Shown here one piece after another: positions 1 to 8,295 of a stretch of DNA of 64,000 nucleotides. The stretch lies in contig CAVQMB010000006.1 of the NCBI GenBank assembly GCA_963713445.1, forward strand, positions 1 to 64,000, written 5' to 3'. Source of the DNA: CAVQMB01 sp963713445. Lineage in GTDB: Bacteria; Pseudomonadota; Gammaproteobacteria; Competibacterales; Competibacteraceae. The position numbers were made by a program, and so were the translations under genes. The first letter of the stretch is position 1; the number at the start of each line of letters is the position of its first letter. Below the pieces are notes generated by a model, which worked only from the letters and a program-made list of their open reading frames with translations, was not told the origin of the DNA and did no database searches.

Positions 1-209
1 TTTATTTTTGCGCGATCTGAGCTTTTGATTGGCCTTCTCTGTCCATCAAGGAAAGTTACTAGGTTTCCTAAAGGCTCCACTTCCCAATCCTCTGGAATCA
101 CCCCCACCTCAGTCTGCTTGTACCCAACCGGTACAGTCGGCTGGCCCGCCTGCAGGTCGTACCCCGCCGAGGCATCGCGCACTGCCGTTGCTTCCCGGTT
201 CACGCCCAC
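1..209 (-). CDS. hsdS: Type I restriction enzyme specificity subunit HsdS, N-terminal part (runs off the left edge)
   Basis: Reading the minus strand from a GTG at 209 (or 203) gives an open frame to the window edge. It contains GYKQTEVGVIPEDWEV followed by LVTFLDGQRRPIKSSD, which is the usual opening of the first target-recognition domain of HsdS. HsdS selects the DNA sequence for the HsdM2S methylase and the HsdR2M2S restriction complex. It lies in the same direction as hsdM, as expected for an hsdMS operon, but an IVP cassette separates the two. The start is uncertain because the left copy of the cassette repeat runs right up to it. An overlapping plus-strand frame here has no recognisable product. 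Confidence 0.8.
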   Translation of the reverse strand, partial: MGVNREATAVRDASAGYDLQAGQPTVPVGYKQTEVGVIPEDWEVEPLGNLVTFLDGQRRPIKSSDRAKI

Positions 210-211
210 CT

Positions 212-248
212 TTGAGAATGGAGAATTGAGAATGGGGAATTGAGAATT
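212..248. repeat. Left inverted-repeat copy of the IVP cassette
   Basis: This purine-rich tract is built from a unit of about 14 bases, GAGAATGGAGAATT, repeated with small variation and ending in GAGAATT. The reverse complement of 608-642 carries the same GAGAATGGAG/GAGTTGAGAATGG pattern, so the two tracts flank the IVP gene in opposite orientation. The tract lies between the IVP stop codon and the hsdS start. Confidence 0.75.
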
Positions 249-612
249 ATTGTCCATTACCTGACTCTTTTGCTGTTTTGACAATGGACACGAGTAGGCT
301 AATCAACTCCTGAATATCGGGATGGAGAGAGTCATGGCCTTCTTGGGTGAGATAATCTGACTGATACAAAAGGTCTATCCAGTAGTCGGTTTCGTTGGCC
401 TCCTTCAGCGCAATGCTCATCTTGCCGATAAAATCCGCTTTGCTCTGGGCATGCTCTGCCTCCCGGACCAGCGCACCGATGGCCGTGCCGCTACGCAAAA
501 CCTGCTTGCTTAAGACGAACTCCCGTTTCTCCTGCTGAAGGAACCGGGCCATCTTTACCATGCGCAAAGCAAACAAAAACGATTTATCCCTTACAGTGTT
601 CGGTTTTCCCAT
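247..612 (-). CDS. Four-helix-bundle (23S rRNA intervening-sequence/S23-type) protein
   Basis: From the ATG at 612 the product is about 121 residues and opens MGKPNTVRDKSFLFALRMV. It continues with the family pattern: FVLSKQVLRSGTAIGALVREAEHA, then SKADFIGKMSIALKEANETDYWIDLL. This matches the all-helical IVP/S23 family (the fold of Avd accessory proteins). Such proteins are known from 23S rRNA intervening sequences, diversity-generating retroelements and free-standing loci; their function outside retroelements is not established. A longer upstream reading to 651 translates the flanking repeat and overlaps the hsdM end, so 612 is preferred. The gene sits between hsdM and hsdS and is bounded by inverted repeats. 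No reverse transcriptase is visible nearby. Confidence 0.85.
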   Translation of the reverse strand: MGKPNTVRDKSFLFALRMVKMARFLQQEKREFVLSKQVLRSGTAIGALVREAEHAQSKADFIGKMSIALKEANETDYWIDLLYQSDYLTQEGHDSLHPDIQELISLLVSIVKTAKESGNGQ

Positions 613-642
613 TCTCCCCTCTCCATTCTCAACTCTCCATTT
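608..642. repeat. Right inverted-repeat copy of the IVP cassette
   Basis: On the minus strand this tract reads as GGAGAGTTGAGAATGG followed by AGAGGGGAGAATGGG, similar to the left tract at 212-248 in inverted orientation. It supplies the last codons of hsdM (QMES-stop) and also the ribosome-binding purines and ATG region of the IVP gene. Insertion of the cassette therefore probably rewrote the hsdM terminus. Confidence 0.75.
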
Positions 643-3101
643 GCGCCGCAAACCCCATCTTCTTCAGATGCTCATCCACCTTGGCCGATAGCTCCTCTAC
701 GCGTCGAGCAATTCCGGCAGCGGCGTAGCGTAGCGTTCCGCCAGTTGCCGCACGCGGCCGGTGAGGGTCTGGGAGACGCGCTCCAGCTCGCCCTGCACGG
801 CGGCTTCCAGGGCGGTGAGCCATTTGTCGTCCACCACCAGGGTCTTGATCTCGTCCACGCTCAGTTGCGGGTATTGTTCGTAGGCGAGCTGGTCGAGGGC
901 GGCGTCCTGCTCCTTGATCTGCTTCTTGAGGTCGCTCTGTTTCTTATCCAGTTGGCTCCACTGCTTGAGCACCTGAGCCTCGTCGGCGGCGTCTGCGTCG
1001 CCCTTGATGTTTTAAGGCGTTTGCTGACTTCACCCTTGTTGATCTTGTCCAGCTCGGCGAAGGCGCCGTCCTCGCCGCCGTGTTCTTCTTCCAGTTCGGT
1101 CTGTCTGGGCGGCCAGGGATCCAGCTCGGCTTGCAGGGCGTCCAGTTCGGCCTGCTCGTCGGCAAAGTAGCGGGCGACGATATAGGGCTTGGGGATCAGG
1201 TCGCAGGTCCAGCCCTTGTCTTTCATCTGGCCCTTTTTCTTGCCGCTTTTGACCTCTTCCAGCACGCGGCGGGGTTCGGCCACCCAGCCGTCGGCGGCGA
1301 TCACGTAGGCGTCGTCCTGCATGGTCTCGGCCCAGTAGTCCATCAGGTGCTGGTAGATGTCGTAGGGGTCGAGCAGCGGCGCGGCGCGGAAGGTCTCCAG
1401 CAGGTCTTCGCCGATGGTGGTGATCAGCGCCTTGGGCTGGCCGTCCACGATCGAAGCCCTTGAGTAGCGGGGTGTTGCGCTCGCGCCACTGCTCGAAAGC
1501 GCTCGTGACCCGGGCGCGGAAGGCGGCGAACTCGCTCGTGGTCGAGGATGGTGGGCTTGATGTCCGACGGGCTCGACCGCCAGCTCGGCATAGCCCGGCT
1601 GTTTGGCGCGAAACAGGGTCTGGCGCAGGGCGGGGAAGACCTGCCAGTAGGCGCTCAGGCCCGGCACCGGCGGAATCGCGGCCTGCATCGCCGTCGATGT
1701 CGCGCTCGGGGATGCCGCCGTTCAGGTGGGCGTGGATGTCCTGGAGGTCTTCCGGCTCGGTGCTGTCGATATAGCGCGGCAGGTTGAGGTTGTAGTCGTT
1801 CTTCGCATCGGCGATCTCGTCGAAGGGCACCATGCGGGCGTAGCGCGGGGTCGTCGGCCTGTTTGTTGAAGGTATCGACGATGCGGTGGATGTCCTGCTC
1901 GCGCAGACGGTTCTTGTTGCCGTCCTTGATGAAGCCCTTGGAGGCGTCGATCATGAAGATGCCCTTGCGCGCCTGGGCGTTCTCCTTGTCCAGCACCAGG
2001 ATGCAGGCGGGGATGCCGGTGCCGTAGAACAGGTTGGCGGGCAGGCCGATGATGCCCTTGAGGTAGCCGGAGCGCACAAGTTGCTTGCGGATGACGGCCT
2101 CGGCGTTGCCGCGAAAGAGCACGCCGTGGGGCAGGATGCACGGCGCCCTTGCCGGTGCTTTTCAGCGAGCGGATGATGTGCAGCAGGTAGGCGTAGTCGC
2201 CCTGCTTGGCCGGCGGCACGCCCCAGCCGAAGCGCTGGTAGGGGTCCTCGGCTGGGGTGAGGCCGGTGCTCCAGCTCTTGTCGGAGAACGGCGGATTGGC
2301 CACCACGTAGTCGTAGGTGCGCAGCCCTTCGCCGTCCTTGAACTTGGGGTTGGCGAGGGTGTCGCCCTGCACGATGTTGGCGGTGGGGAAGTCGTGCAGG
2401 ATCATGTTCATGCGGGCGAGACCGGCGGTGGTCACGTCCTTCTCCTGCCCTTCCAGGGTGATGTGCTTGCCCGCCTCGGCGGCCACCTTGAGCAGCAGCG
2501 AACCGGAGCCGCAGGTGGGGTCGTAGGCGGTGGTGGCGGCCACGGCGGTCTCGGGCGAGATGCCGATGACCTGGGCGATCACCCGGCTGACCTCGGAGGG
2601 GGTGTAGAACTGGCCCTTGCTCTTGCCGCTTTCCGAGGCGAAGTGGCGCATCAGGTATTCGTAGGCATCGCCAAGGATGTCGTCGTGCTCGGCGCGGTTT
2701 TTGGCGAAGTTCAGCTCCGGCTTCTGGAAGATGCTGATCAGGTTGGTGAGGCGATCCACCATCGCCTTGCCTTCGCCGAGCTTGTTCGGGTCGTTGAAGT
2801 CGGGGAAGTCGCTGCGCGCCAGGCGCGAATTGGCGTCGATCAGCGGCTGGATGATCTGGGTATTGATCTTGTCGCCGATGTCGCTCTTGCCCTTGAGCTT
2901 GACCATGTCCTTGAAGCTGGCCCCCTCGGGGATGGTCACCGGCGGGGCGAAGTCGTCCGAGTCGGCGTACTTGTCGGAGATGTACTTGATGAACAGCATG
3001 AACAGGACGTAGTCCTTGTACTGGCTGGCATCCATGCCGCCGCGCAGTTCGTCGCAGGAGGCCCAGAGGGAGGAATAGAGTTCGGATTTCTTGATGGCCA
3101 T
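629..3101 (-). pseudogene. hsdM: Type I restriction-modification DNA methyltransferase HsdM, broken by about eight single-base indels
   Basis: The start is clear (MAIKKSELYSSLWASCDEL, then DYVLFMLFIKYISDKYA). The N6-adenine methylase core follows, with the SAM motif DPTCGSGSLL and the catalytic motif NPPF (VVANPPFSDKSW). The protein then continues piecewise in other frames: GNAEAVIRKQLVRSGYLKG, MVPFDEIADAKNDYNLNLPRY, ALITTIGEDLLETF, and a coiled C-terminus VEELSAKVDEHLKKMGF. Frame changes fall near 2138, 1850, 1691, 1570, 1535, 1450, 1010 and 700; six behave as one-base insertions and two as deletions. Protein sequence between them is well conserved. As given, no functional HsdM can be made; sequencing error is an alternative to decay. 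Confidence 0.85.
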
Positions 3102-3107
3102 CGTTGA

Positions 3108-3512
3108 TTTCTACGGGTCACCCTGCGTTGCTCTCACAATGCCGGTACGGCATCAGCATCGTTGTGCCATCGGGCGCCCACTGCCCGACGCGACCAGCGA
3201 GCCATATGCTGGCCAGTACAGTACTGTAAAATCCGGCATAGTCCAACGGACGCGAAACAAGCCGCCGCAAGGGAGGCGGCCCCATGGCCCGGCACTTTTA
3301 GACACGCAGTTTCTTCCGACAGATTCCTGATACGCTGCGTGCCCGCCACTTCCAGAACCACAGTCTACTGACCGACTTGGACGTTGCGACTATAAAGGAG
3401 GCCAAGCCGGACAGGCTGCGCAGGCTTGGGTAGCGTTGCCCGAGGAACTGTGCAAGGCCATGGATGCCGTGCCCCAGGACATTTTTGAAGCCTCAGAAAT
3501 GGTCATAGCCGG
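3108..3512. other. Non-coding region between hsdM and the LuxR-type locus
   Basis: No convincing gene. It holds the presumed hsdM promoter region (minus strand), a 12-bp palindrome at 3217-3228 and a GC-rich hairpin near 3263-3283 (GCCGCC/GGCGGC) without a T-run. A plus-strand reading ends with AWVALPEELCKAMDAVPQD and a stop near 3517. It has coding-like composition but no start and no recognised family, so it may be a gene remnant. Confidence 0.4.
3217..3228. promoter_or_regulatory. Perfect 12-bp palindrome upstream of hsdM
   Basis: TACAGTACTGTA is a perfect inverted repeat about 115 bases upstream of the hsdM start. Its position and symmetry suit an operator for a dimeric regulator, but no regulator is identified. 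Confidence 0.3.
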
Positions 3513-3580
3513 TTGACAGTATTTTCAAAATAGACATTAATAGTATATAAATCAGTACATAATAATCTCAGTGTATACAC
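3513..3580 (+). promoter_or_regulatory. AT-rich promoter region with a GTGTATACAC palindrome
   Basis: TTGACA at 3513-3518 is a perfect -35 hexamer, followed after about 17-19 bases by TTAATA/TAATAG as a possible -10. This AT-rich stretch stands out against the GC-rich surroundings. The 10-bp palindrome GTGTATACAC at 3571-3580 could be an operator. It would drive the coupled small ORF and the regulator gene downstream. Confidence 0.45.
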
Positions 3581-3635
3581 TTTTAGCATACTGACCGGAG
3601 CCTTCATAACCATAAGTGTTCACAGGAGGCTTACC

Positions 3636-3737
3636 ATGCCTGCTGAACCCACGCACCACCAGCGCGAACGAACCGATTCACGTCCCTGCACGATCCGCCC
3701 CTTTCTGAACCCTCATACCGAGGGCTGGCAGCCATGA
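3636..3737 (+). CDS. Small ORF (33 aa) translationally coupled to the LuxR-type gene
   Basis: The ATG at 3636 lies six bases after a perfect Shine-Dalgarno AGGAGG (3624-3629). The peptide opens MPAEPTHHQRERTD, is rich in H, P and R, and ends ...EGWQP. Its TGA overlaps the ATG of the next gene as ATGA at 3734-3737. The downstream gene has a much weaker ribosome site (GAGGG), so the small ORF probably sets its translation by coupling. No homologue is recognised; it may act only as a leader. Confidence 0.5.
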   Translation: MPAEPTHHQRERTDSRPCTIRPFLNPHTEGWQP

Positions 3738-4885
3738 ACGAAGCCGGCCTGCTCGAGTTGATTGGAGAGCTTTACGATACCGCGATGGACCCCGTGCGCT
3801 GGCCGGCGTTTGCACCGAAGCTGGCACGCAGCTTCGGTGCTCACAGCGCCACGGTGCAGATCCATGATCCGCCGAACGGCGTAATCGAGGTCTTGACCAC
3901 CACGGGCAACATTTCACCGAAGCTTGCGGAGGACTACCGGACGTACTACTACCAGCACGACATCTGGGTCTCGCGCGGGATCATGCAACCGGGGCTGCGG
4001 TCATCGGTGGGTCAGGAGCTGGTGGACGACCGGGAGTTTGTGCGCTCGGTCCATTACAACGAATTCTGCAAACAGGCCGACATCGCCTGCATGATCGGCT
4101 GCGGCATCCCGCTGAACGAGACGGCCAATGGGATTATCGGCATTCACCGGGCGGACGGCTTGCCCCGGTTCGAAGAGCCGGACAAGCGCATGCTGGATCT
4201 GTTGCTGCCGCACCTGCAGCGCGCGCTGCAGATTTACCACCAACTCACCGCAGCCCGACTGGCCGAGCGGGTTACGGCCGGGACGCTGGGTGCGCTGGAC
4301 GTCGGCGTGGTGGTCTTGGACGCCGATTGCCGGCTGGTATCGCTCAACGCCGTCGCCGAGACGCTGCTGCAATCATCTGACGGCGCGGGTATGAGCGGGG
4401 GTGAGCTACGGCTGCATGACCCGCGGCTGCGGGCACGATTCGCGAAACTGGTGGCCGGCGCCGCAGCCGCAGGAGCCAGCCAGGGAATTGGCGCCGGCGG
4501 CGTACTGACCGTGCCGCGGCGCCGGCGGCGGGCGCTGTCGCTGCTGGTGTGTCCGTTACGGCTGGGCCAGGACGGCTTCGGGCCCGCCAAGCCGATGGCC
4601 CTGGTCCTGGTCAGCGATCCCGAGCGTGGCACTGCCACCCCGGCGCAGGTGCTGCGCCAGTTCTATGGACTCACCGGCGCCGAAGCGCGGCTGCTCGCGG
4701 CGCTGCTGGCCGGTGAACGCTTGCAGGATTACGCGGATCACAACGAGGTGGCGATCAGTACGGTACGCAACCAGTTGGCCCGCATTTTCGAGAAGACAGG
4801 GACGAGCCGTCAGGCCGAGCTGGTACGACTGTGCCTGTCGGACCCGCTGCTGCGGATGGCCGGTGGCGGTGCGGCGCCAGAATAG
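3734..4885 (+). CDS. LuxR-family helix-turn-helix transcriptional regulator
   Basis: A 383-residue protein. The C-terminal 80 residues carry a LuxR-type DNA-binding domain (FYGLTGAEARLLAALLAGE, then VAISTVRNQLARIFEKTG). The first about 170 residues form a sensory region of the GAF/autoinducer-like type found in orphan LuxR regulators (DPVRWPAFAPKLARSFGAHSA, then GIHRADGLPRFEEPDKRML). A PAS-like middle follows (ALDVGVVVLDADCRLVSLNA). No receiver domain and no adjacent luxI are present, so the ligand is unknown. It overlaps the small ORF by four bases. The next plus-strand gene encodes a HiPIP under its own FNR-type promoter, so co-regulation is not implied. Confidence 0.85.
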   Translation: MNEAGLLELIGELYDTAMDPVRWPAFAPKLARSFGAHSATVQIHDPPNGVIEVLTTTGNISPKLAEDYRTYYYQHDIWVSRGIMQPGLRSSVGQELVDDREFVRSVHYNEFCKQADIACMIGCGIPLNETANGIIGIHRADGLPRFEEPDKRMLDLLLPHLQRALQIYHQLTAARLAERVTAGTLGALDVGVVVLDADCRLVSLNAVAETLLQSSDGAGMSGGELRLHDPRLRARFAKLVAGAAAAGASQGIGAGGVLTVPRRRRRALSLLVCPLRLGQDGFGPAKPMALVLVSDPERGTATPAQVLRQFYGLTGAEARLLAALLAGERLQDYADHNEVAISTVRNQLARIFEKTGTSRQAELVRLCLSDPLLRMAGGGAAPE

Positions 4886-4986
4886 GACAGCCAGGGTACC
4901 GGCTGCAGGTAACAGACCCGCCCGGCCGGGATGAACGCCAGCCGATTCACAAATAAGCAGGCTCTCGACCGGAAGTCGCCGGAAAA

Positions 4987-5035
4987 TTGATCCGGATCAA
5001 TGTCGGGCCGGTGGGATGGAAATAACATAGCATTC
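4987..5035 (+). promoter_or_regulatory. FNR/ANR box and class II promoter for the HiPIP gene
   Basis: TTGAT-CCGG-ATCAA at 4987-5000 is a perfect FNR/CRP-family half-site pair. TAACAT at 5023-5028 is a good -10, which puts the start of transcription near 5035. The box is then centred close to -41.5, the geometry of class II FNR activation. The HiPIP start codon lies about 65 bases further on. The site is read directly; regulation by FNR is inferred. Confidence 0.75.
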
Positions 5036-5101
5036 ATCCGCCGAGGGAACAGGGAATGCCCACCGACGGGAACAATTTTACTTACCCCGAGGGCAAATGC
5101 C

Positions 5102-5422
5102 ATGAATCAGTCAACCCGCCAATCAGCCAACCCATCCGAAGCCAATGGTCTGACCCGTCGCGCCGCCATGAAGCGCGTGTTGGTGACCGCCGCCGGCCTC
5201 GCGGTTGGCTGGACCGCCTTGAGCGCCAGACCGGCTCACGCCGCCGGCAGTGTGCCGCAGGGCGCGGTCGGGTATCAGGATAAGCCAAACGGCGGTGAGC
5301 GCTGCGCCACCTGTTCCCAGTTCGTGCCTGGCAAGACGGCGCAAGCGATGGGTAGCTGCAACATCGTGGCCGGCAACATCAGCCCGAATGGCTGGTGCAA
5401 CGTCTGGGCCGCCAAAGGCTGA
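5102..5422 (+). CDS. High-potential iron-sulfur protein (HiPIP)
   Basis: A 106-residue precursor. A twin-arginine signal (TRRAAMKRVLV, R19-R20) and a hydrophobic stretch end at ARPAHAA near residue 48. The mature part holds the four [4Fe-4S] ligands Cys68, Cys71 (CATC), Cys86 and Cys99 (NGWCNVW) in typical HiPIP spacing. HiPIPs carry electrons in the periplasm between bc1 complexes and reaction centres or terminal oxidases. The ATG at 5102 is chosen over an upstream start at 5000 because it begins the Tat signal. A perfect FNR box lies upstream and a strong terminator downstream, so this is a single-gene unit probably induced at low oxygen. Confidence 0.95.
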   Translation: MNQSTRQSANPSEANGLTRRAAMKRVLVTAAGLAVGWTALSARPAHAAGSVPQGAVGYQDKPNGGERCATCSQFVPGKTAQAMGSCNIVAGNISPNGWCNVWAAKG

Positions 5423-5474
5423 GCCCGCCGCAGCGCCGCTATCGGTTGGCGCGGAGTCGCCTCGCAAAGGCAAT

Positions 5475-5500
5475 AAGCCCGCATTCTCGCGGGCTTTTTT
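5475..5500 (+). terminator. Rho-independent terminator after the HiPIP gene
   Basis: AAGCCCGC (5475-5482) pairs with GCGGGCTT (5489-5496) around a six-base loop and runs into TTTTTT. It lies about 50 bases after the HiPIP stop. Confidence 0.9.
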
Positions 5501-5781
5501 GTTTTCCTTAGCGTTCGGTTTGGTGTCAAGCCAGCACGGACGTGCCGCAGAATGTGACATTATCCCATGGCGCCCCGTGGCCGCTGCTGGTGCGGCCGGC
5601 CGGTGAAGGGAAGCGATTGCCACGATGCCAACATGAACACTGCGTAAGGATTCTTGACACTGCCATCAAATGACAGCATGGTCCGATGGTAGCCAGCCGG
5701 CTGGGGCCTTCCCGGGCGCCTGGCCATTCCGGCGAGGATCGCCGCTTGTGTGCAATAACACTAATCCAATGAGGAGCCGCG
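5501..5781. other. Intergenic region before the cytochrome c gene
   Basis: No gene recognised. TTGACA at 5654-5659 is a perfect -35 hexamer, but only a poor -10 (CATGGT) follows. A ribosome-binding site GAGGAG lies just before the cytochrome ATG. Confidence 0.4.
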
Positions 5782-6303
5782 ATGTTCAAAGGTTTTATTT
5801 TGGGGTGCGTTGTGACCATTGCCGTTGCGCTGGCATGCGGCTTTGCTGCGCTCAGACTCGGCCTTATCCCGGCCAACGCCGACGCCAAACCCGGACCACT
5901 GGAAACATGGGCTGCTGACACCTCGCTTACCGCCACTCTGCGCAATCAGGCGCCATCAAGCCCCGACCCGGTCCCCCTTAACGATAAAAATCTCATCGCT
6001 GGCGTACAGCTGTTCGCGAAACATTGCGCGATCTGCCACGGTACGGCGCAGGGCGACGCTTCCGCTTCGGCCGTCGCCAAGGGCGAATATCCGGCGCCGC
6101 CTCAGCTTGCCACCGACGGGGTCGAGGATGATCCGCCGGGCTACTCGTTCTGGAAGATCAAGCATGGCATTCGCTGGACCGGCATGCCCTCGTGGAAGGG
6201 CACGCTCACCGACCAGCAAATCTGGACGCTTGCATTATTCCTCAAGCATATGAACAAACTGCCCCCCGCTGCCCAACAGGCCTGGCAGCAGGTCACGAAC
6301 TAG
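5782..6303 (+). CDS. Membrane-anchored c-type cytochrome (monoheme)
   Basis: A 173-residue protein with an N-terminal hydrophobic segment (residues 4-26) that may remain as an anchor. One heme site, C82-A-I-C85-H86, is followed by a probable axial Met135 in WTGMPSW. The spacing and the C-terminal helix LTDQQIWTLALFLKHM are typical of class I cytochrome c domains of electron-shuttle type. GAGGAG precedes the ATG. It stands alone, about 360 bases after the HiPIP gene, and may share its role in periplasmic electron transfer. The redox partner is unknown. Confidence 0.88.
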   Translation: MFKGFILGCVVTIAVALACGFAALRLGLIPANADAKPGPLETWAADTSLTATLRNQAPSSPDPVPLNDKNLIAGVQLFAKHCAICHGTAQGDASASAVAKGEYPAPPQLATDGVEDDPPGYSFWKIKHGIRWTGMPSWKGTLTDQQIWTLALFLKHMNKLPPAAQQAWQQVTN

Positions 6304-6338
6304 CGCCGCCGCGCCTGCGCTCAGTCGGGGCTCCAGCG

Positions 6339-6638
6339 TCAGAGGTCGCGTTGCCGGATCATGATGGAGCCGTCCTGCTCGTAGGCGCCGTTCTCGATCA
6401 GTGTCCTTGCCGCAGCTTGCAGCGCCGTGCGGTTCTCCGCCACCGCGCGCATCGGCTGTTCCGGCGAGGCGCGGAACCGTTTCACCAGCAACTCCGCGGA
6501 GATCCGGCACAGCACACGCTTCTTGTTCACTTCAGCGGCGAGGGTCGCCACATGCGTGATCGGATTCCAGCATTCGACCAGGGGAAAACCGATCTGCGGT
6601 TCGTCGAGCGATGAACCCTTGTTGCCGCTCCTGTACAT
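6339..6638 (-). CDS. DUF1488 family protein
   Basis: A 99-residue soluble protein. The order QIGFPLVECWNPITHVATLAAEV, KRVLCRISAELLVKRF, ENRTALQAAARTLIENG matches DUF1488, a small family of unknown function common in proteobacteria. No catalytic motif is visible. It is convergent with the cytochrome gene and lies on the same strand as the upstream anion transporter, about 110 bases after that gene ends. Confidence 0.65.
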   Translation of the reverse strand: MYRSGNKGSSLDEPQIGFPLVECWNPITHVATLAAEVNKKRVLCRISAELLVKRFRASPEQPMRAVAENRTALQAAARTLIENGAYEQDGSIMIRQRDL

Positions 6639-6749
6639 GGCGCGCTCCGGTCAGGTGTGAAATATACAGTATACCGCAGGCGTGGCCCGAGGCCGATCGG
6701 CGCGCGAAATCGGCTACGGCCGCAGCGGTCCCGGCCGCCGGTGGCATCC

Positions 6750-8222
6750 CTACGGTTGATGCAGCACGCTACCCAACGCCCAGGGCAATAAGCCATAAAC
6801 GAAAGCGACAATAAGCACCGTACCGATGACATTAAGCACCACGCCAACACGCGCCATCTCGGGCACTGTCACTGCGTGACTGCCGAAGACCACCGCATTG
6901 GGTGGCGTCGCCACCGGCAGCATGAACGCATACGACGCGGCCACGGCGACCGCCACCATCAGCGTCAACGGCTGCTGACCCGTGGCCATGGCCAGGCTTC
7001 CCATCAACGGCACGAATAGCGTTGCGGTCGCGGTATTGGAGGTGACCTCTGTAAGAAACACCACCAGCACGGTGCAGCTCGCCACGATCACCAGCGTCGG
7101 GGCGGCTCCCAGTGTCCGGAGGCTTCCGGCAATGGCGGCACTCAAGCCGGTTTCGCCGAATCCGGCCGCCAGCGCGAAGCCGCCGCCGAACAGCAGCATG
7201 ATGTCCCACGGTATTCGCACGGCGGTATCCCAGTCCAGCAGGCGCTGGCCCGGTGCCTCACCCGACGGCATGACAAACAGTGCCAGGCCACCGGCAACCG
7301 CAATGGTGGAATCATCAATCCCCGCCAGCACACCGGCCGGCAGGAAACCGCGCGCGATCCAGGACAGAGCGACCAGCGCGAAAATCACCAGCACCCGCCA
7401 TTCCGCACCGCTAATCGCACCCAGTTGCCCCAGCTCAGCCCGGATGATCTCCTGGCTGCCCGGCAACGGGTCCAGACTGCGCCGGTAGCGACCGTAAACC
7501 AGCACCAGCCAGCTCAACAACAGCATCACCAGCGACAGCGGCAACCCGAACAGCATCCACCGGGCGAAACCGATCCGGATGCCGTAGAGCTTGTAGGCCA
7601 TGCCGGCCAGGACCGCATTGGGTGGTGTTCCGATCAAAGTGGCCACGCCGCCGATCGAGGCCGCGTAGGCGATGGCCAGCATCAGTACGATCCCGAAACC
7701 AGCCGGCACCGGCGGCCGGTCTCCGGTATGCCCGTCACCGCTGACCTGACCCAGCACGGCGGTGGCGATCGGCAGCATCATCATGGCGGTAGCGGTGTTG
7801 CTGAGCCACATCGACAGGAATGCGGTCGCGCACATGAAGCCGAAGATGAGACGACGCGGGGAAACGCCCACCCGGTTGATCGTGTGCAGCGCGATCCGCC
7901 GGTGCAGCCCCCAGCGCTCGATCGTCACGGCCAGCAGGAAACCGCCCAGGAACAGAAAGATCAAGTGGCTGCCGTAAGCCGCGCTGACCTGCGCCGGCGA
8001 CATCACCCCGAACGTCGGGAACACGACCAGCGGCACCAGCGCAGTAGCCGCCAGCGGCAATGCCTCGGTCACCCACCAGAGTGCCATCAAACCCGCGGTC
8101 AGCGCGACTATCCAGGCCGCCAGGCCCAGCGCACCCGGCGGCCCCAGCAGTGCCCCTGCCACAAACCCGCCGGCACCCAACAGCAATCCAGTCGCTTTCA
8201 ACCGCTTCGCCACGCTGTCCAT
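6750..8222 (-). CDS. SLC13/DASS-family sodium-dependent anion (dicarboxylate or sulfate) transporter
   Basis: About 490 residues with some 11-12 hydrophobic segments. Both family SNT signatures are present: LSNTATAMMMLPIA in the first half and VTSNTATATLFVPL in the second, each with its proline-rich hairpin (SIGGVATLIGTPPNAVLAG; VATPPNAVVFG). These motifs form the sodium and substrate sites in DASS transporters. The substrate cannot be deduced. The ATG at 8222 is preferred to a TTG at 8237. It is transcribed divergently from the quinone reductase gene. Confidence 0.9.
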   Translation of the reverse strand: MDSVAKRLKATGLLLGAGGFVAGALLGPPGALGLAAWIVALTAGLMALWWVTEALPLAATALVPLVVFPTFGVMSPAQVSAAYGSHLIFLFLGGFLLAVTIERWGLHRRIALHTINRVGVSPRRLIFGFMCATAFLSMWLSNTATAMMMLPIATAVLGQVSGDGHTGDRPPVPAGFGIVLMLAIAYAASIGGVATLIGTPPNAVLAGMAYKLYGIRIGFARWMLFGLPLSLVMLLLSWLVLVYGRYRRSLDPLPGSQEIIRAELGQLGAISGAEWRVLVIFALVALSWIARGFLPAGVLAGIDDSTIAVAGGLALFVMPSGEAPGQRLLDWDTAVRIPWDIMLLFGGGFALAAGFGETGLSAAIAGSLRTLGAAPTLVIVASCTVLVVFLTEVTSNTATATLFVPLMGSLAMATGQQPLTLMVAVAVAASYAFMLPVATPPNAVVFGSHAVTVPEMARVGVVLNVIGTVLIVAFVYGLLPWALGSVLHQP

Positions 8223-8295
8223 CCCCGGCGGTCGCAACCGCCGCCGCGTTCGCTACAATGCCCGCACGATTGTCACCGCAAACCCGAGGAATATC

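Noticed and set aside
29..243. Plus-strand ORFs at the left edge
   Set aside because: The minus strand encodes a recognisable HsdS N-terminus here; the plus-strand peptides match nothing.
2085..3107. Long plus-strand ORF antisense to hsdM
   Set aside because: Shadow of the GC-rich hsdM frame with Val/Gly/Leu bias and no domain.
3400..3520. Plus-strand gene remnant ending AWVALPEELCKAMDAVPQD
   Set aside because: Coding-like, but too short, with no start or family, so it is mentioned only in the intergenic entry.
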